64,000 nt of DNA from Rhodobacter ferrooxidans (lineage in GTDB: Bacteria > Pseudomonadota > Alphaproteobacteria > Rhodobacterales > Rhodobacteraceae), in contig NZ_ACYY01000004.1 of the NCBI RefSeq assembly GCF_000176015.1, positions 1-64,000 on the forward strand, in the 5' to 3' direction. Shown here in pieces: positions 57,936-64,000 of this stretch. A program made the translations under genes and the position numbers. A model generated the notes under the pieces. That model ran no database searches and was not told the origin of the DNA. It saw only the letters and a program-made list of their open reading frames with translations. The stretch's first letter is position 1. Each line of letters opens with the position of its first letter.

Positions 57936-58745
57936 GTGGCGCATATCATCGTGGTCGGCAACGAAAAGGGCGGGTCGGGGAAATCGACCACCTGCATGCA
58001 TGTGGCCACGGCACTGGCGCGGATGGGCCACAAGGTCGGCGCGCTGGACCTTGATCTGCGGCAGCGCAGCTTTGGCCGCTATATCGAGAATCGCCGGGCC
58101 TATCTTGACCGGGCCGGGCTGAACCTCGCGACGCCCGACTACCGCGAACTGCCCGAAGCGGTGGCCAGCGATCTGGCGCCGGGCGAGAATCCCTATGACC
58201 ACCGGTTGTCGGCGGCGGTCGGCGCGTTGGAGCCGATCTGCGATTTCATCGTGATCGACTGCCCCGGCAGCCATACCCGTCTGAGCCAGGTGGCCCATTC
58301 GCTGGCCGACACGCTGATCACGCCGCTGAACGACAGTTTCGTCGATTTCGACCTGCTGGCGCGGATGGATCTGGAAACCGGGCGGGTCAAGGGTCCGTCG
58401 ATCTATGCCGAAATGGTGTGGAACGCCCGGCAGTTGCGCGCGCAAGCCGGGTTGAAGCCGATCGACTGGATCGTGCTGCGCAACCGCCTTGGGGCGCAGC
58501 AGATGCACAACAAGAAGAAGGTCGGCGCGGCTTTGGAAGAGCTGTCCCGGCGCATCGGTTTCCGCGTGGCGCCGGGGTTTTCCGAACGGGTGATCTTTCG
58601 CGAGCTGTTCCCGCGCGGGTTGACGCTGCTCGATCTGAAAGACACCGGGGTGGACCAGTTGAACCTTTCCAACATCGCGGCCCGGCAGGAGGTGCGCGAT
58701 CTGCTGCGGGAACTCAGGCTTCCGGGTGTGGCCGTAGATTTCTGA
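57936..58745 (+). CDS. mipZ: Division-plane positioning ATPase MipZ
   Basis: MipZ is a ParA-like ATPase that forms a bipolar gradient from ParB and inhibits FtsZ near the poles, placing division at midcell. The 269-residue protein has the deviant Walker A NEKGGSGKSTTCMHVA, then LDLDLRQRSFGRYIENR, and FIVIDCPGSHTRLS. These distinguish MipZ from ParA. GTG 57936 with GGAG six bases upstream is preferred to the earlier in-frame codon at 57888. Confidence 0.93.
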   Translation: MAHIIVVGNEKGGSGKSTTCMHVATALARMGHKVGALDLDLRQRSFGRYIENRRAYLDRAGLNLATPDYRELPEAVASDLAPGENPYDHRLSAAVGALEPICDFIVIDCPGSHTRLSQVAHSLADTLITPLNDSFVDFDLLARMDLETGRVKGPSIYAEMVWNARQLRAQAGLKPIDWIVLRNRLGAQQMHNKKKVGAALEELSRRIGFRVAPGFSERVIFRELFPRGLTLLDLKDTGVDQLNLSNIAARQEVRDLLRELRLPGVAVDF

Positions 58746-58866
58746 ACAGCTGCCAGGTCGGATCGCTGCGGCGGCCCCGCATGGCGTTCAGCCGCAGATC
58801 GAAGGCGTCGGGCTGCGGCGTTTCGGTGGTCTTGAAGCGTGCCAGAAGCTTGGTCACGAACTGCAT
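58714..58866 (-). CDS. Possible small protein antisense to the mipZ end
   Basis: A 50-residue product: MQFVTKLLARFKTTETPQPD then AFDLRLNAMRGRRSDPTWQL and FRNLRPHPEA. It has a good GGGAGAGACGCC ribosome site before the ATG at 58866. Its last 32 bases overlap mipZ in antisense. No family was recognised. It could be real, given the strong ribosome site, but coding statistics were not run. Confidence 0.5.
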   Translation of the reverse strand: MQFVTKLLARFKTTETPQPDAFDLRLNAMRGRRSDPTWQLFRNLRPHPEA

Positions 58867-59052
58867 GGCGTCTCTCCCTCGGTGCTGTTGAGATAAATTT
58901 GCGCCAGATCGGGGCGAAACTGCGGCACCCATGCGGGGAAGCTGTGCCCTTGCCGTGGCGCGGCGAAACAATCGGTTTCCCTTCCTGTGGCGAGGGTGCT
59001 TGAGCCTGCCGCCCGGCCCGTGCCAAATGGCGGCAGTTGCAAGGAGCCTGCC

Positions 59053-60561
59053 ATGGCCAATCCGCTGTACGACGCGCTGTTCGCCCCGCTGGAAGGGCGG
59101 CAAACCGATTTCCTGATCCTGGCCGATGGGCGGCGGATCAGCGGTGACGCCTTTCTGGCGCTGGTTGCCCGCACCGCCCATGCACTGCGGGCCGCCGGGC
59201 TGGGGCAGGGCGACCGCATCGCCGTTCAGGTGGCCAAATCACCCGAGGCTTTGGCGGTTTACGGCGCTGCGGTGGCGCTGGGGGCGGTGTTCCTGCCGCT
59301 GAACACCGCCTATCAGACGGAAGAACTGGAGTATTTCATCGGCAACGCCACGCCGCGGATTTTCCTTTGTGATGGTGGCAAGGCGACGGCGCTGGCGCCG
59401 ATCTGTGCTGACCACGGCGCGCACCTGCTGACGCTGAACGCCGATGGCAGTGGCAGTCTGGCCGATCTGGCGGCAGGGCAGCCCGGAGCGATCACGCCGG
59501 TGGACCGGGAAGCCGGTGATCTGGCGGCGCTGCTTTATACCTCGGGCACCACAGGGCGTTCCAAGGGTGCGATGCTGACCCAGCGCAACCTGTTGTCCAA
59601 CGCCGAAGTGCTGGCCGACCTCTGGCGCTTTACCGACCGTGACGTGCTGCTGCACGCCTTGCCGATCTTTCACAGCCACGGGCTGTTTGTCGCCTGCAAC
59701 GTCAGCCTGCTGGCCGGGGGGGCGATGATCTTCCTGCCGGGGTTCGATCTGGAGGCGGTGCTGCGGTTGCTGCCGCAGGCGACGGCGATGATGGGGGTGC
59801 CGACGTTTTACACCCGGCTGCTGGACGATGCGCGGTTCGACCGTGGCTTGGCGGCCCACATGCGGCTGTTCGTTTCAGGCTCGGCGCCGCTGCTGGCGGA
59901 AACCCATGCGAGTTTTGCGGCCCGCTCTGGCCACCGGATTCTGGAACGCTATGGCATGACGGAAACCAACATGAACACCTCGAACCCCTACGAAGGCGAC
60001 CGGCGGGCGGGGACGGTGGGGTTGCCGCTGCCGGGGGTGGAGGCGCGGATCATGGCCGAGGGGGTCGAGGTGCCGCCCGGCGAGGTGGGCGTGATCGAGG
60101 TGCGCGGGCCCAACGTGTTTCAGGGCTATTGGCAGATGCCGGAAAAGACCGCCGAGGAGTTGCGCGCCGATGGCTGGTTCATCACCGGCGATCTGGGGGT
60201 GGTGGATGCCGAGGGCTATGTGCAGATCGTCGGGCGGCAGAAGGATCTGGTGATCTCGGGTGGGTTCAACGTCTATCCGAAGGAAGTCGAACTGGTGCTG
60301 GACGAGGTGCCGGGGGTGCTGGAATCGGCGGTGATCGGGGTGCCGCATCCCGACTTCGGCGAAGCGGTGTTCGCCGTGCTGGTGCCGCGGCCGGGGGTGG
60401 TTTTGCAGGTGGACGCGGTGCTGGCGGCGATCGAGGCCCGGCTGGCGCGGTTCAAGCAGCCGAAGGCGGCGGTGGTGCTGGCGGAGTTGCCGCGCAATGC
60501 CATGGGCAAGGTGCAGAAGGCGCAGTTGCGGGCGGAATATGGCGGGTGGTTCTTGCGGTGA
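59053..60561 (+). CDS. matB: Malonyl-CoA synthetase-like AMP-forming ligase
   Basis: MatB activates malonate (and methylmalonate) to the CoA ester. The 502-residue protein has the P loop LLYTSGTTGRSKGAMLTQRN, the A5 region RYGMTETNMNTSNPYEGDRR, the A7/A8 segment GWFITGDLGVVDAEGYVQIVGRQKD and the catalytic Lys near PRNAMGKVQKAQL. The TETNMNTSNPYEGDRRAGTVG region matches malonyl-CoA synthetases. AAGGAG precedes ATG 59053. MatA/malonyl-CoA decarboxylase is not adjacent, so other dicarboxylates remain possible. Confidence 0.88.
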   Translation: MANPLYDALFAPLEGRQTDFLILADGRRISGDAFLALVARTAHALRAAGLGQGDRIAVQVAKSPEALAVYGAAVALGAVFLPLNTAYQTEELEYFIGNATPRIFLCDGGKATALAPICADHGAHLLTLNADGSGSLADLAAGQPGAITPVDREAGDLAALLYTSGTTGRSKGAMLTQRNLLSNAEVLADLWRFTDRDVLLHALPIFHSHGLFVACNVSLLAGGAMIFLPGFDLEAVLRLLPQATAMMGVPTFYTRLLDDARFDRGLAAHMRLFVSGSAPLLAETHASFAARSGHRILERYGMTETNMNTSNPYEGDRRAGTVGLPLPGVEARIMAEGVEVPPGEVGVIEVRGPNVFQGYWQMPEKTAEELRADGWFITGDLGVVDAEGYVQIVGRQKDLVISGGFNVYPKEVELVLDEVPGVLESAVIGVPHPDFGEAVFAVLVPRPGVVLQVDAVLAAIEARLARFKQPKAAVVLAELPRNAMGKVQKAQLRAEYGGWFLR

Positions 60562-60563
60562 AG

Positions 60564-60615
60564 GGCGGGGGCTCTGCCCCCGCACCCCCGGGATATTTGG
60601 GCAAAGGTGAAGGGG
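60564..60615. repeat. Dispersed G+C-rich hairpin repeat
   Basis: CGGGGGCTCTGCCCCCG forms the stem, then CACCCCCGG and GATATTTGGGCAAAGGTGAA. It lies between matB and a convergent ArsR gene. Confidence 0.65.
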
Positions 60616-60617
60616 GG

Positions 60618-60956
60618 TCAGGGCGTTCCTTCGTTGTCGCCCAGTTCGGCTTCCAGGAAGCGTTCGAAATCGTCGAGGTCCACCGGCTCGAACTGGCCGA
60701 AGCCCTGCATCCAGACCGAGGCGGCGCGCAGGGCATCGGGCTCCAGCTTGCACCATTTCACCCGGCCGCGCTTTTCCTGGGCGATCAGCCCGGCCTCGGC
60801 CAGCACCATCAGATGCTTGGAAATGGCGGCAAGCGACATCGCGAAGGGTTCGGCCACGTCGGTCACCGCCATGTCGTCTTCCAAGAGCATGGTCAGGATC
60901 GCCCGGCGGGTCGGGTCGGACAGGGCGGCGAAAGTGGCGTCCAGCTTGGGGTTCAT
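60618..60956 (-). CDS. ArsR-family transcriptional regulator
   Basis: A 112-residue winged-helix protein. The DNA-binding part is ALSDPTRRAILTMLLEDDMA with EPFAMSLAAISKHLMVLAEAGLI. The C-terminal 30 residues are acidic. No metal-binding Cys pair is seen near the alpha-3 helix, so it is not a classical metal sensor. It may regulate an adjacent gene such as matB, with which it is convergent, but its target is unknown. Confidence 0.88.
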   Translation of the reverse strand: MNPKLDATFAALSDPTRRAILTMLLEDDMAVTDVAEPFAMSLAAISKHLMVLAEAGLIAQEKRGRVKWCKLEPDALRAASVWMQGFGQFEPVDLDDFERFLEAELGDNEGTP

Positions 60957-61185
60957 GGCAAGGATGTAGCGCCGGGGCGGCGGGATCGTCAACCGGATGG
61001 TTGAATGACGCCGATTGCCGAAAAGCGCCGGATGCTTCGGAAAACGGCGGCGAACAGGCCGGGCGGCGGATCGGAAATCAGCGATTTTTCATGGGGTTAT
61101 GGCCTAATCCCCAAGCCGCATCCTTGCTTGACTCGGATGCTGCACCTGCGTAGGTTCCGCCCGACTGTCGAAGGGATGTTTTGCC

Positions 61186-61530
61186 ATGGCACCAGACCCC
61201 GACCCGGACCGGCTGCGCGCGCTTGAGGCTCGGCTGGCGAAGGTGCAGGGGGCGCCGGAAGTGAAGCAGTCCGAGACGGGCAAGGCATTCTCGCAGGGCG
61301 AGCTGGCCTGGCGGATGGTGATCGAGCTGGTGTCCGGCGTGTTGCTGGGTCTCTTGATCGGCTACGGGTTGGACACGCTGTTCGGCACGCTGCCCGTCTT
61401 CCTGGCGATCTTCGCGCTGTTCGGGTTTGCGGCCGGGGTGAAAACCATGCTGGGCACCGCCCGCAAGATGGCCGCGGATCAGGCGGAAAGTTTCAAGGCG
61501 GGGCAACCCGACCACACTGAGGGAAGTTGA
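61186..61530 (+). CDS. atpI: ATP synthase assembly protein AtpI
   Basis: A 114-residue protein with two membrane helices ([40 protein letters not shown]). AtpI helps assemble the c-ring of F1Fo ATP synthase. It heads the F0 operon, with atpB beginning 3 bases after its stop. GAAGGGATGTTTTGCC precedes the ATG. Confidence 0.9.
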   Translation: MAPDPDPDRLRALEARLAKVQGAPEVKQSETGKAFSQGELAWRMVIELVSGVLLGLLIGYGLDTLFGTLPVFLAIFALFGFAAGVKTMLGTARKMAADQAESFKAGQPDHTEGS

Positions 61531-61532
61531 CG

Positions 61533-62279
61533 ATGGCGGCGGAAGCGGAAAGCGCACTTCAGATCCACCCGATGGACCAGTTCGTGGTTCATCCGATGTT
61601 CGGTGCCACCGAGATCCATTGGTACACCATCACCAACGTGACGGTCTGGATGGGTCTGGCGATCCTGGGGATCATCGCGCTGATGGTGCTGGGCACCCGC
61701 CGCCGCGCGATCATCCCGTCGCGCACCCAGTCGATTGCCGAACTGGCCTACGGCTTTGTTTACAAGATGATCGAGGATGTGACCGGCCATGACGGGGTGA
61801 AATACTTCCCCTACATCATGACGCTGTTCCTGTTCATCGTGTTCTCGAACTTCCTGGGCCTGATCCCGATGTCATTTGCCACCACCTCGCATATCGCGGT
61901 GACGGCGATCCTGGCGCTGCTGGTGTTCTGCACCGTGACCATTCTGGGCTTTGTGAAGAACGGCCCGGGCTTCCTGGGGCTGTTCTGGGTGTCTGCCGCC
62001 CCGCTGGCGCTGCGGCCGGTGCTGGCGGTGATCGAGGTGATCTCCTACTTCGTGCGCCCGCTCAGCCATTCCATTCGTCTTGTCGGCAACATCATGGCTG
62101 GCCACGCGGTGATCAAGGTGTTCGCGGGCTTTGCCGCCGTTGCCCTGATCTCGCCGCTGTCGATCCTGGCGATCACCGCCATGTATGGCATGGAGGTGCT
62201 GGTGTCGTTCATCCAGGCCTATGTCTTTACCATTCTGACCTGCGTCTATCTGCGCGATGCGCTGCATCCGCACCACTGA
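61533..62279 (+). CDS. atpB: F1Fo ATP synthase subunit a
   Basis: The 248-residue stator subunit a forms the proton half-channels. The essential Arg lies in [20 protein letters not shown], with about five to six helices and IRLVGN as the diagnostic motif. ATG 61533 is preferred to the TTG at 61527. It is followed by the c-ring gene. Confidence 0.97.
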   Translation: MAAEAESALQIHPMDQFVVHPMFGATEIHWYTITNVTVWMGLAILGIIALMVLGTRRRAIIPSRTQSIAELAYGFVYKMIEDVTGHDGVKYFPYIMTLFLFIVFSNFLGLIPMSFATTSHIAVTAILALLVFCTVTILGFVKNGPGFLGLFWVSAAPLALRPVLAVIEVISYFVRPLSHSIRLVGNIMAGHAVIKVFAGFAAVALISPLSILAITAMYGMEVLVSFIQAYVFTILTCVYLRDALHPHH

Positions 62280-62334
62280 GGCGCCGGTTTCCTACCCACA
62301 ATCAACCAATTCCAAAACCTGAGGAGTGACGAAC

Positions 62335-62571
62335 ATGGAAGGCGATATCGTTCAAATGGGGGCCTACATCGGCGCTGGTCTGGCTTGTACCGGCATGGGT
62401 GGCGCTGCCATCGGTGTGGGCAACGTGGCTGGCAACTTCCTGTCGGGAGCCCTGCGCAACCCGTCGGCCGCCCCCGGCCAGACCGCCATGCTGTTCATCG
62501 GCATCGCGTTCGCGGAAGCCTTCGGGATCTTCTCGTTCCTGGTTGCTCTGCTGCTGATGTTCGCCGTCTGA
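62335..62571 (+). CDS. atpE: F1Fo ATP synthase subunit c
   Basis: The 78-residue proteolipid forms the rotor ring. Helix 1 has [20 protein letters not shown] and helix 2 carries the proton-binding Glu in [34 protein letters not shown] precedes the ATG at 62335. Its high translation need is consistent with the strong Shine-Dalgarno. Confidence 0.97.
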   Translation: MEGDIVQMGAYIGAGLACTGMGGAAIGVGNVAGNFLSGALRNPSAAPGQTAMLFIGIAFAEAFGIFSFLVALLLMFAV

Positions 62572-62643
62572 CCCTGAGAACCAATGCTTGTGGCCGGTGG
62601 GGATGCCCTCCGGCCGGGTTTCCGAGGGACGTGAGGGAAAGAC

Positions 62644-63195
62644 ATGGCGACTGAAGCAGCGCAAGAAGCAGCGGCAGGCGCGGCTGGCCACGGTGGTGGC
62701 GAGGCCGTGGGCATGCCGCAGCTTGATTTTTCGACCTGGGCCAACCAGATTTTCTGGCTGGTTGTCACATTGGTCGTGATCTACCTCGTGCTGACGCGCG
62801 TGGCGCTGCCCCGGATCGGGGCGGTGCTGGCCGAGCGTAACGGCACGATCACCAACGACCTTGCGGCGGCCGAAGAGCTGAAGAAAAAGGCCGTGGCGGC
62901 GGAAAAATCCTATCAGGAAGCCCTGACCAATGCCCGGGCAGAGGCCGCCAAGATCGTGGCCGCCGCCAAGGCCGACATCCAGAAGGATCTGGATGCCGCG
63001 ATCACCCGCGCAGATGCCGAAATTGCTGCGAAGGCGGCTGAATCGGAAAAGTCGATTTCCGAGATCCGGGCCGGCGCAGTGCAAAGCGTGACCGAAGTGG
63101 CGCAGGATACCGCGCGCGAGATCGTGGCGGCGCTGGGCGGCAAAGCGGATGTCCGCGCCGTGACGGCTGCGGTTTCGGCACGGCTGAAAGGATGA
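62644..63195 (+). CDS. atpX: F1Fo ATP synthase subunit b' (AtpX)
   Basis: A 183-residue stator protein with an N-terminal extension, a membrane helix ([14 protein letters not shown]) and a long alanine-rich coiled coil ([20 protein letters not shown] and following). In alphaproteobacteria two different b-type subunits, b and b', form the peripheral stalk. It is the first of the pair, coupled to atpF. Confidence 0.95.
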   Translation: MATEAAQEAAAGAAGHGGGEAVGMPQLDFSTWANQIFWLVVTLVVIYLVLTRVALPRIGAVLAERNGTITNDLAAAEELKKKAVAAEKSYQEALTNARAEAAKIVAAAKADIQKDLDAAITRADAEIAAKAAESEKSISEIRAGAVQSVTEVAQDTAREIVAALGGKADVRAVTAAVSARLKG

Positions 63196-63200
63196 GGGCG

Positions 63201-63755
63201 ATGAAAAAACTCAGCGTTCTGGCTGCGTTGGCGGCTACGCCTGCCGCGGCCTCGACCGGTCTGGAATTTTCGCTGCACAACACCAACTTCGTGGTGCTGG
63301 TGGGCTTCCTGATCTTCCTGGCGGCGCTGGTCTATTTCAAGGTGCCGGGGATTCTGGGCGGCTTGCTGGACAAGCGGGCGGTGCAGATCAAGTCCGACCT
63401 TGAAGAGGCGCGGGCGCTGCGCGACGAGGCCAAGGAGATTCTGGCCTCTTACGAGCGCAAGCAGCGCGAAGTGCAGGCGCAATCGGATCGCATCGTCGCC
63501 TCGGCCCGCGAAGAGGCGGTTGCGGCAGCGACGCAGGCCAAGGCCGATCTGGCCGAAGCCATTGCGCGCAGGCTGGCGGCGGCAGAGGACCGCATCACCT
63601 CGGCGGAAACCGCAGCGGTGCGCGAAGTGCGCGAGCGGGCGATTGCCGTGGCGATTGCCGCGGCGGGCGATCTGTTGACCAAACAGATGACGGCGGATGC
63701 GGCGGCAGCCTCGATCGACGCGGCCATCGTGCAGGTCGAAGCCAAGCTGCACTGA
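63201..63755 (+). CDS. atpF: F1Fo ATP synthase subunit b
   Basis: A 184-residue subunit b. It starts with a cleavable-looking signal segment ([18 protein letters not shown]), then a membrane helix ([19 protein letters not shown]) and a charged coiled coil. An alternative ATG at 63192 overlaps the atpX stop; 63201 has GAGGGCG before it. A terminator follows, so the F0 operon ends here with no F1 genes. Confidence 0.95.
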   Translation: MKKLSVLAALAATPAAASTGLEFSLHNTNFVVLVGFLIFLAALVYFKVPGILGGLLDKRAVQIKSDLEEARALRDEAKEILASYERKQREVQAQSDRIVASAREEAVAAATQAKADLAEAIARRLAAAEDRITSAETAAVREVRERAIAVAIAAAGDLLTKQMTADAAAASIDAAIVQVEAKLH

Positions 63756-63779
63756 GCTTGGCCACATAGTTTGCGAAAG

Positions 63780-63806
63780 AACCCGGCCCTTGCGCCGGGT
63801 TTTTTC
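63780..63806 (+). terminator. Rho-independent terminator of the F0 operon
   Basis: AACCCGGC and GCCGGGTT form an 8-bp stem with loop CCTTGC, followed by a T run. Confidence 0.9.
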
Positions 63807-63822
63807 TTTTGCAGCGCCCATG

Positions 63823-63853
63823 AAAAAGGCGGCAGACCCGCAGGCCTGCCGCC
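63823..63853 (-). terminator. Rho-independent terminator of the partial ompA-like gene
   Basis: On the minus strand GGCGGCAG and CTGCCGCC (63828-63853) pair around a 10-base loop and are followed by TTTTT (63823-63827 read in reverse complement). Confidence 0.85.
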
Positions 63854-63869
63854 GATCCTTGCGCCGGTC

Positions 63870-64000
63870 TTAGCGGTTGGACGGGTGAATGATGATCTCG
63901 ACCCGGCGGTTCTGCGCCCGGCCATTCACCGTCTGGTTCGAAGCGATCGGCTGATCCTCGCCGCGGCCATAGGCCGAAATGCGGCCGCCCGGTACACCAC
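63870..64000 (-). CDS. OmpA-family protein, C-terminal fragment (cut by the window end)
   Basis: Read on the minus strand the end translates as GVPGGRISAYGRGEDQPIAS then NQTVNGRAQNRRVEIIIHPS and NR before TAA at 63870-63872. GRGEDQPIAS and NRRVEIIIHP are the C-terminal signature of the OmpA peptidoglycan-binding domain. It has no start inside the window. It is a paralogue of the OmpA-domain protein at 46490, which has ERQPIASN and NRRVEVV at the same place. Confidence 0.9.
   Translation of the reverse strand, partial: GVPGGRISAYGRGEDQPIASNQTVNGRAQNRRVEIIIHPSNR

Noticed and set aside
1-64000. Prophage, integrative element or CRISPR array
   Set aside because: No integrase, transposase, phage structural gene, Cas gene or regularly spaced direct repeat was seen. 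The dispersed repeats are short hairpins with irregular spacing. The tRNA genes show no flanking direct repeat or integrase.

Overview
The window looks like a chromosomal segment of a Rhodobacteraceae-type alphaproteobacterium. The reasons are high G+C, an F0 operon atpI-atpB-atpE-atpX-atpF with the split b/b' subunits and no F1 genes attached, a fabA/fabB/fabI cluster next to an Irr-type Fur regulator, MipZ, crotonyl-CoA carboxylase/reductase (ethylmalonyl-CoA pathway), BluB, and a fused L-carnitine dehydrogenase. No rRNA, CRISPR array, integrase, transposase or prophage gene was seen. The ends cut two genes: tuf at the left and an OmpA-family gene at the right.

Layout. 1-6600: tuf 3' end with a duplicated tail fossil, tRNA-Trp, an alpha/beta hydrolase, glyA, NAD kinase and an M3 oligopeptidase. 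6661-17950: a quaternary-amine catabolic island with a CdhR-like regulator divergent from a run of co-directional genes (BKACE/CdhC, a small Cys-rich lipoprotein, L-carnitine dehydrogenase-thioesterase fusion, acyl-CoA dehydrogenase, ADP-forming acyl-CoA ligase, CaiD-like hydratase, GMC dehydrogenase), then a convergent choline-sulfatase. Together they predict conversion of gamma-butyrobetaine/crotonobetaine/carnitine and choline-O-sulfate towards glycine betaine. 18141-27859: a PhoX-like secreted protein, then a CocE-type hydrolase with a complete Dpp/Opp-type ABC importer, and an HSL-type esterase. 28014-38878: mixed genes (a possibly frameshifted receiver-like gene, cold-shock protein, PhnA, crotonyl-CoA carboxylase/reductase, RecD-like helicase, pyrD, 5'-nucleotidase-like protein, choline-kinase-like protein, METTL27-like methyltransferase, SRAP). 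38922-43125: tRNA-Gly, a VOC protein, and fabA-(yfbU-like)-fabB-fabI divergent from irr. 43226-49570: a calcium-motif periplasmic protein, a glycosyltransferase-like gene, miaB, a paired OmpA/lipoprotein unit, tRNA-Cys, a DMT exporter and a LysR regulator. 49926-56582: a translation block ffh-GNAT-GNAT-chorismate mutase-rpsP-bluB-rimM-membrane protein-trmD-rplS-rpmE. 56707-64000: a secreted protein, membrane-anchored NYN nuclease, mipZ, matB, an ArsR regulator, the F0 ATP synthase operon and the partial OmpA gene.

Dispersed non-coding repeats recur between genes. They are G+C-rich hairpins followed by GATATTT and an AGATGAA or AGGTGAA tail, plus an inverted pair of 74-bp elements 11 kb apart. 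Many genes overlap by 1 to 8 bases, so most directional runs are probably operons.

The most interesting items are the compact carnitine/butyrobetaine island with its embedded lipoprotein, the AT-richer yfbU-like gene set cleanly between fabA and fabB, the tuf tail echo, the receiver-like gene whose Shine-Dalgarno and ATG lie in the wrong frame, and the Cys/Trp module shared by two adjacent envelope genes. All functional statements are from reading the sequence; no database search was run.
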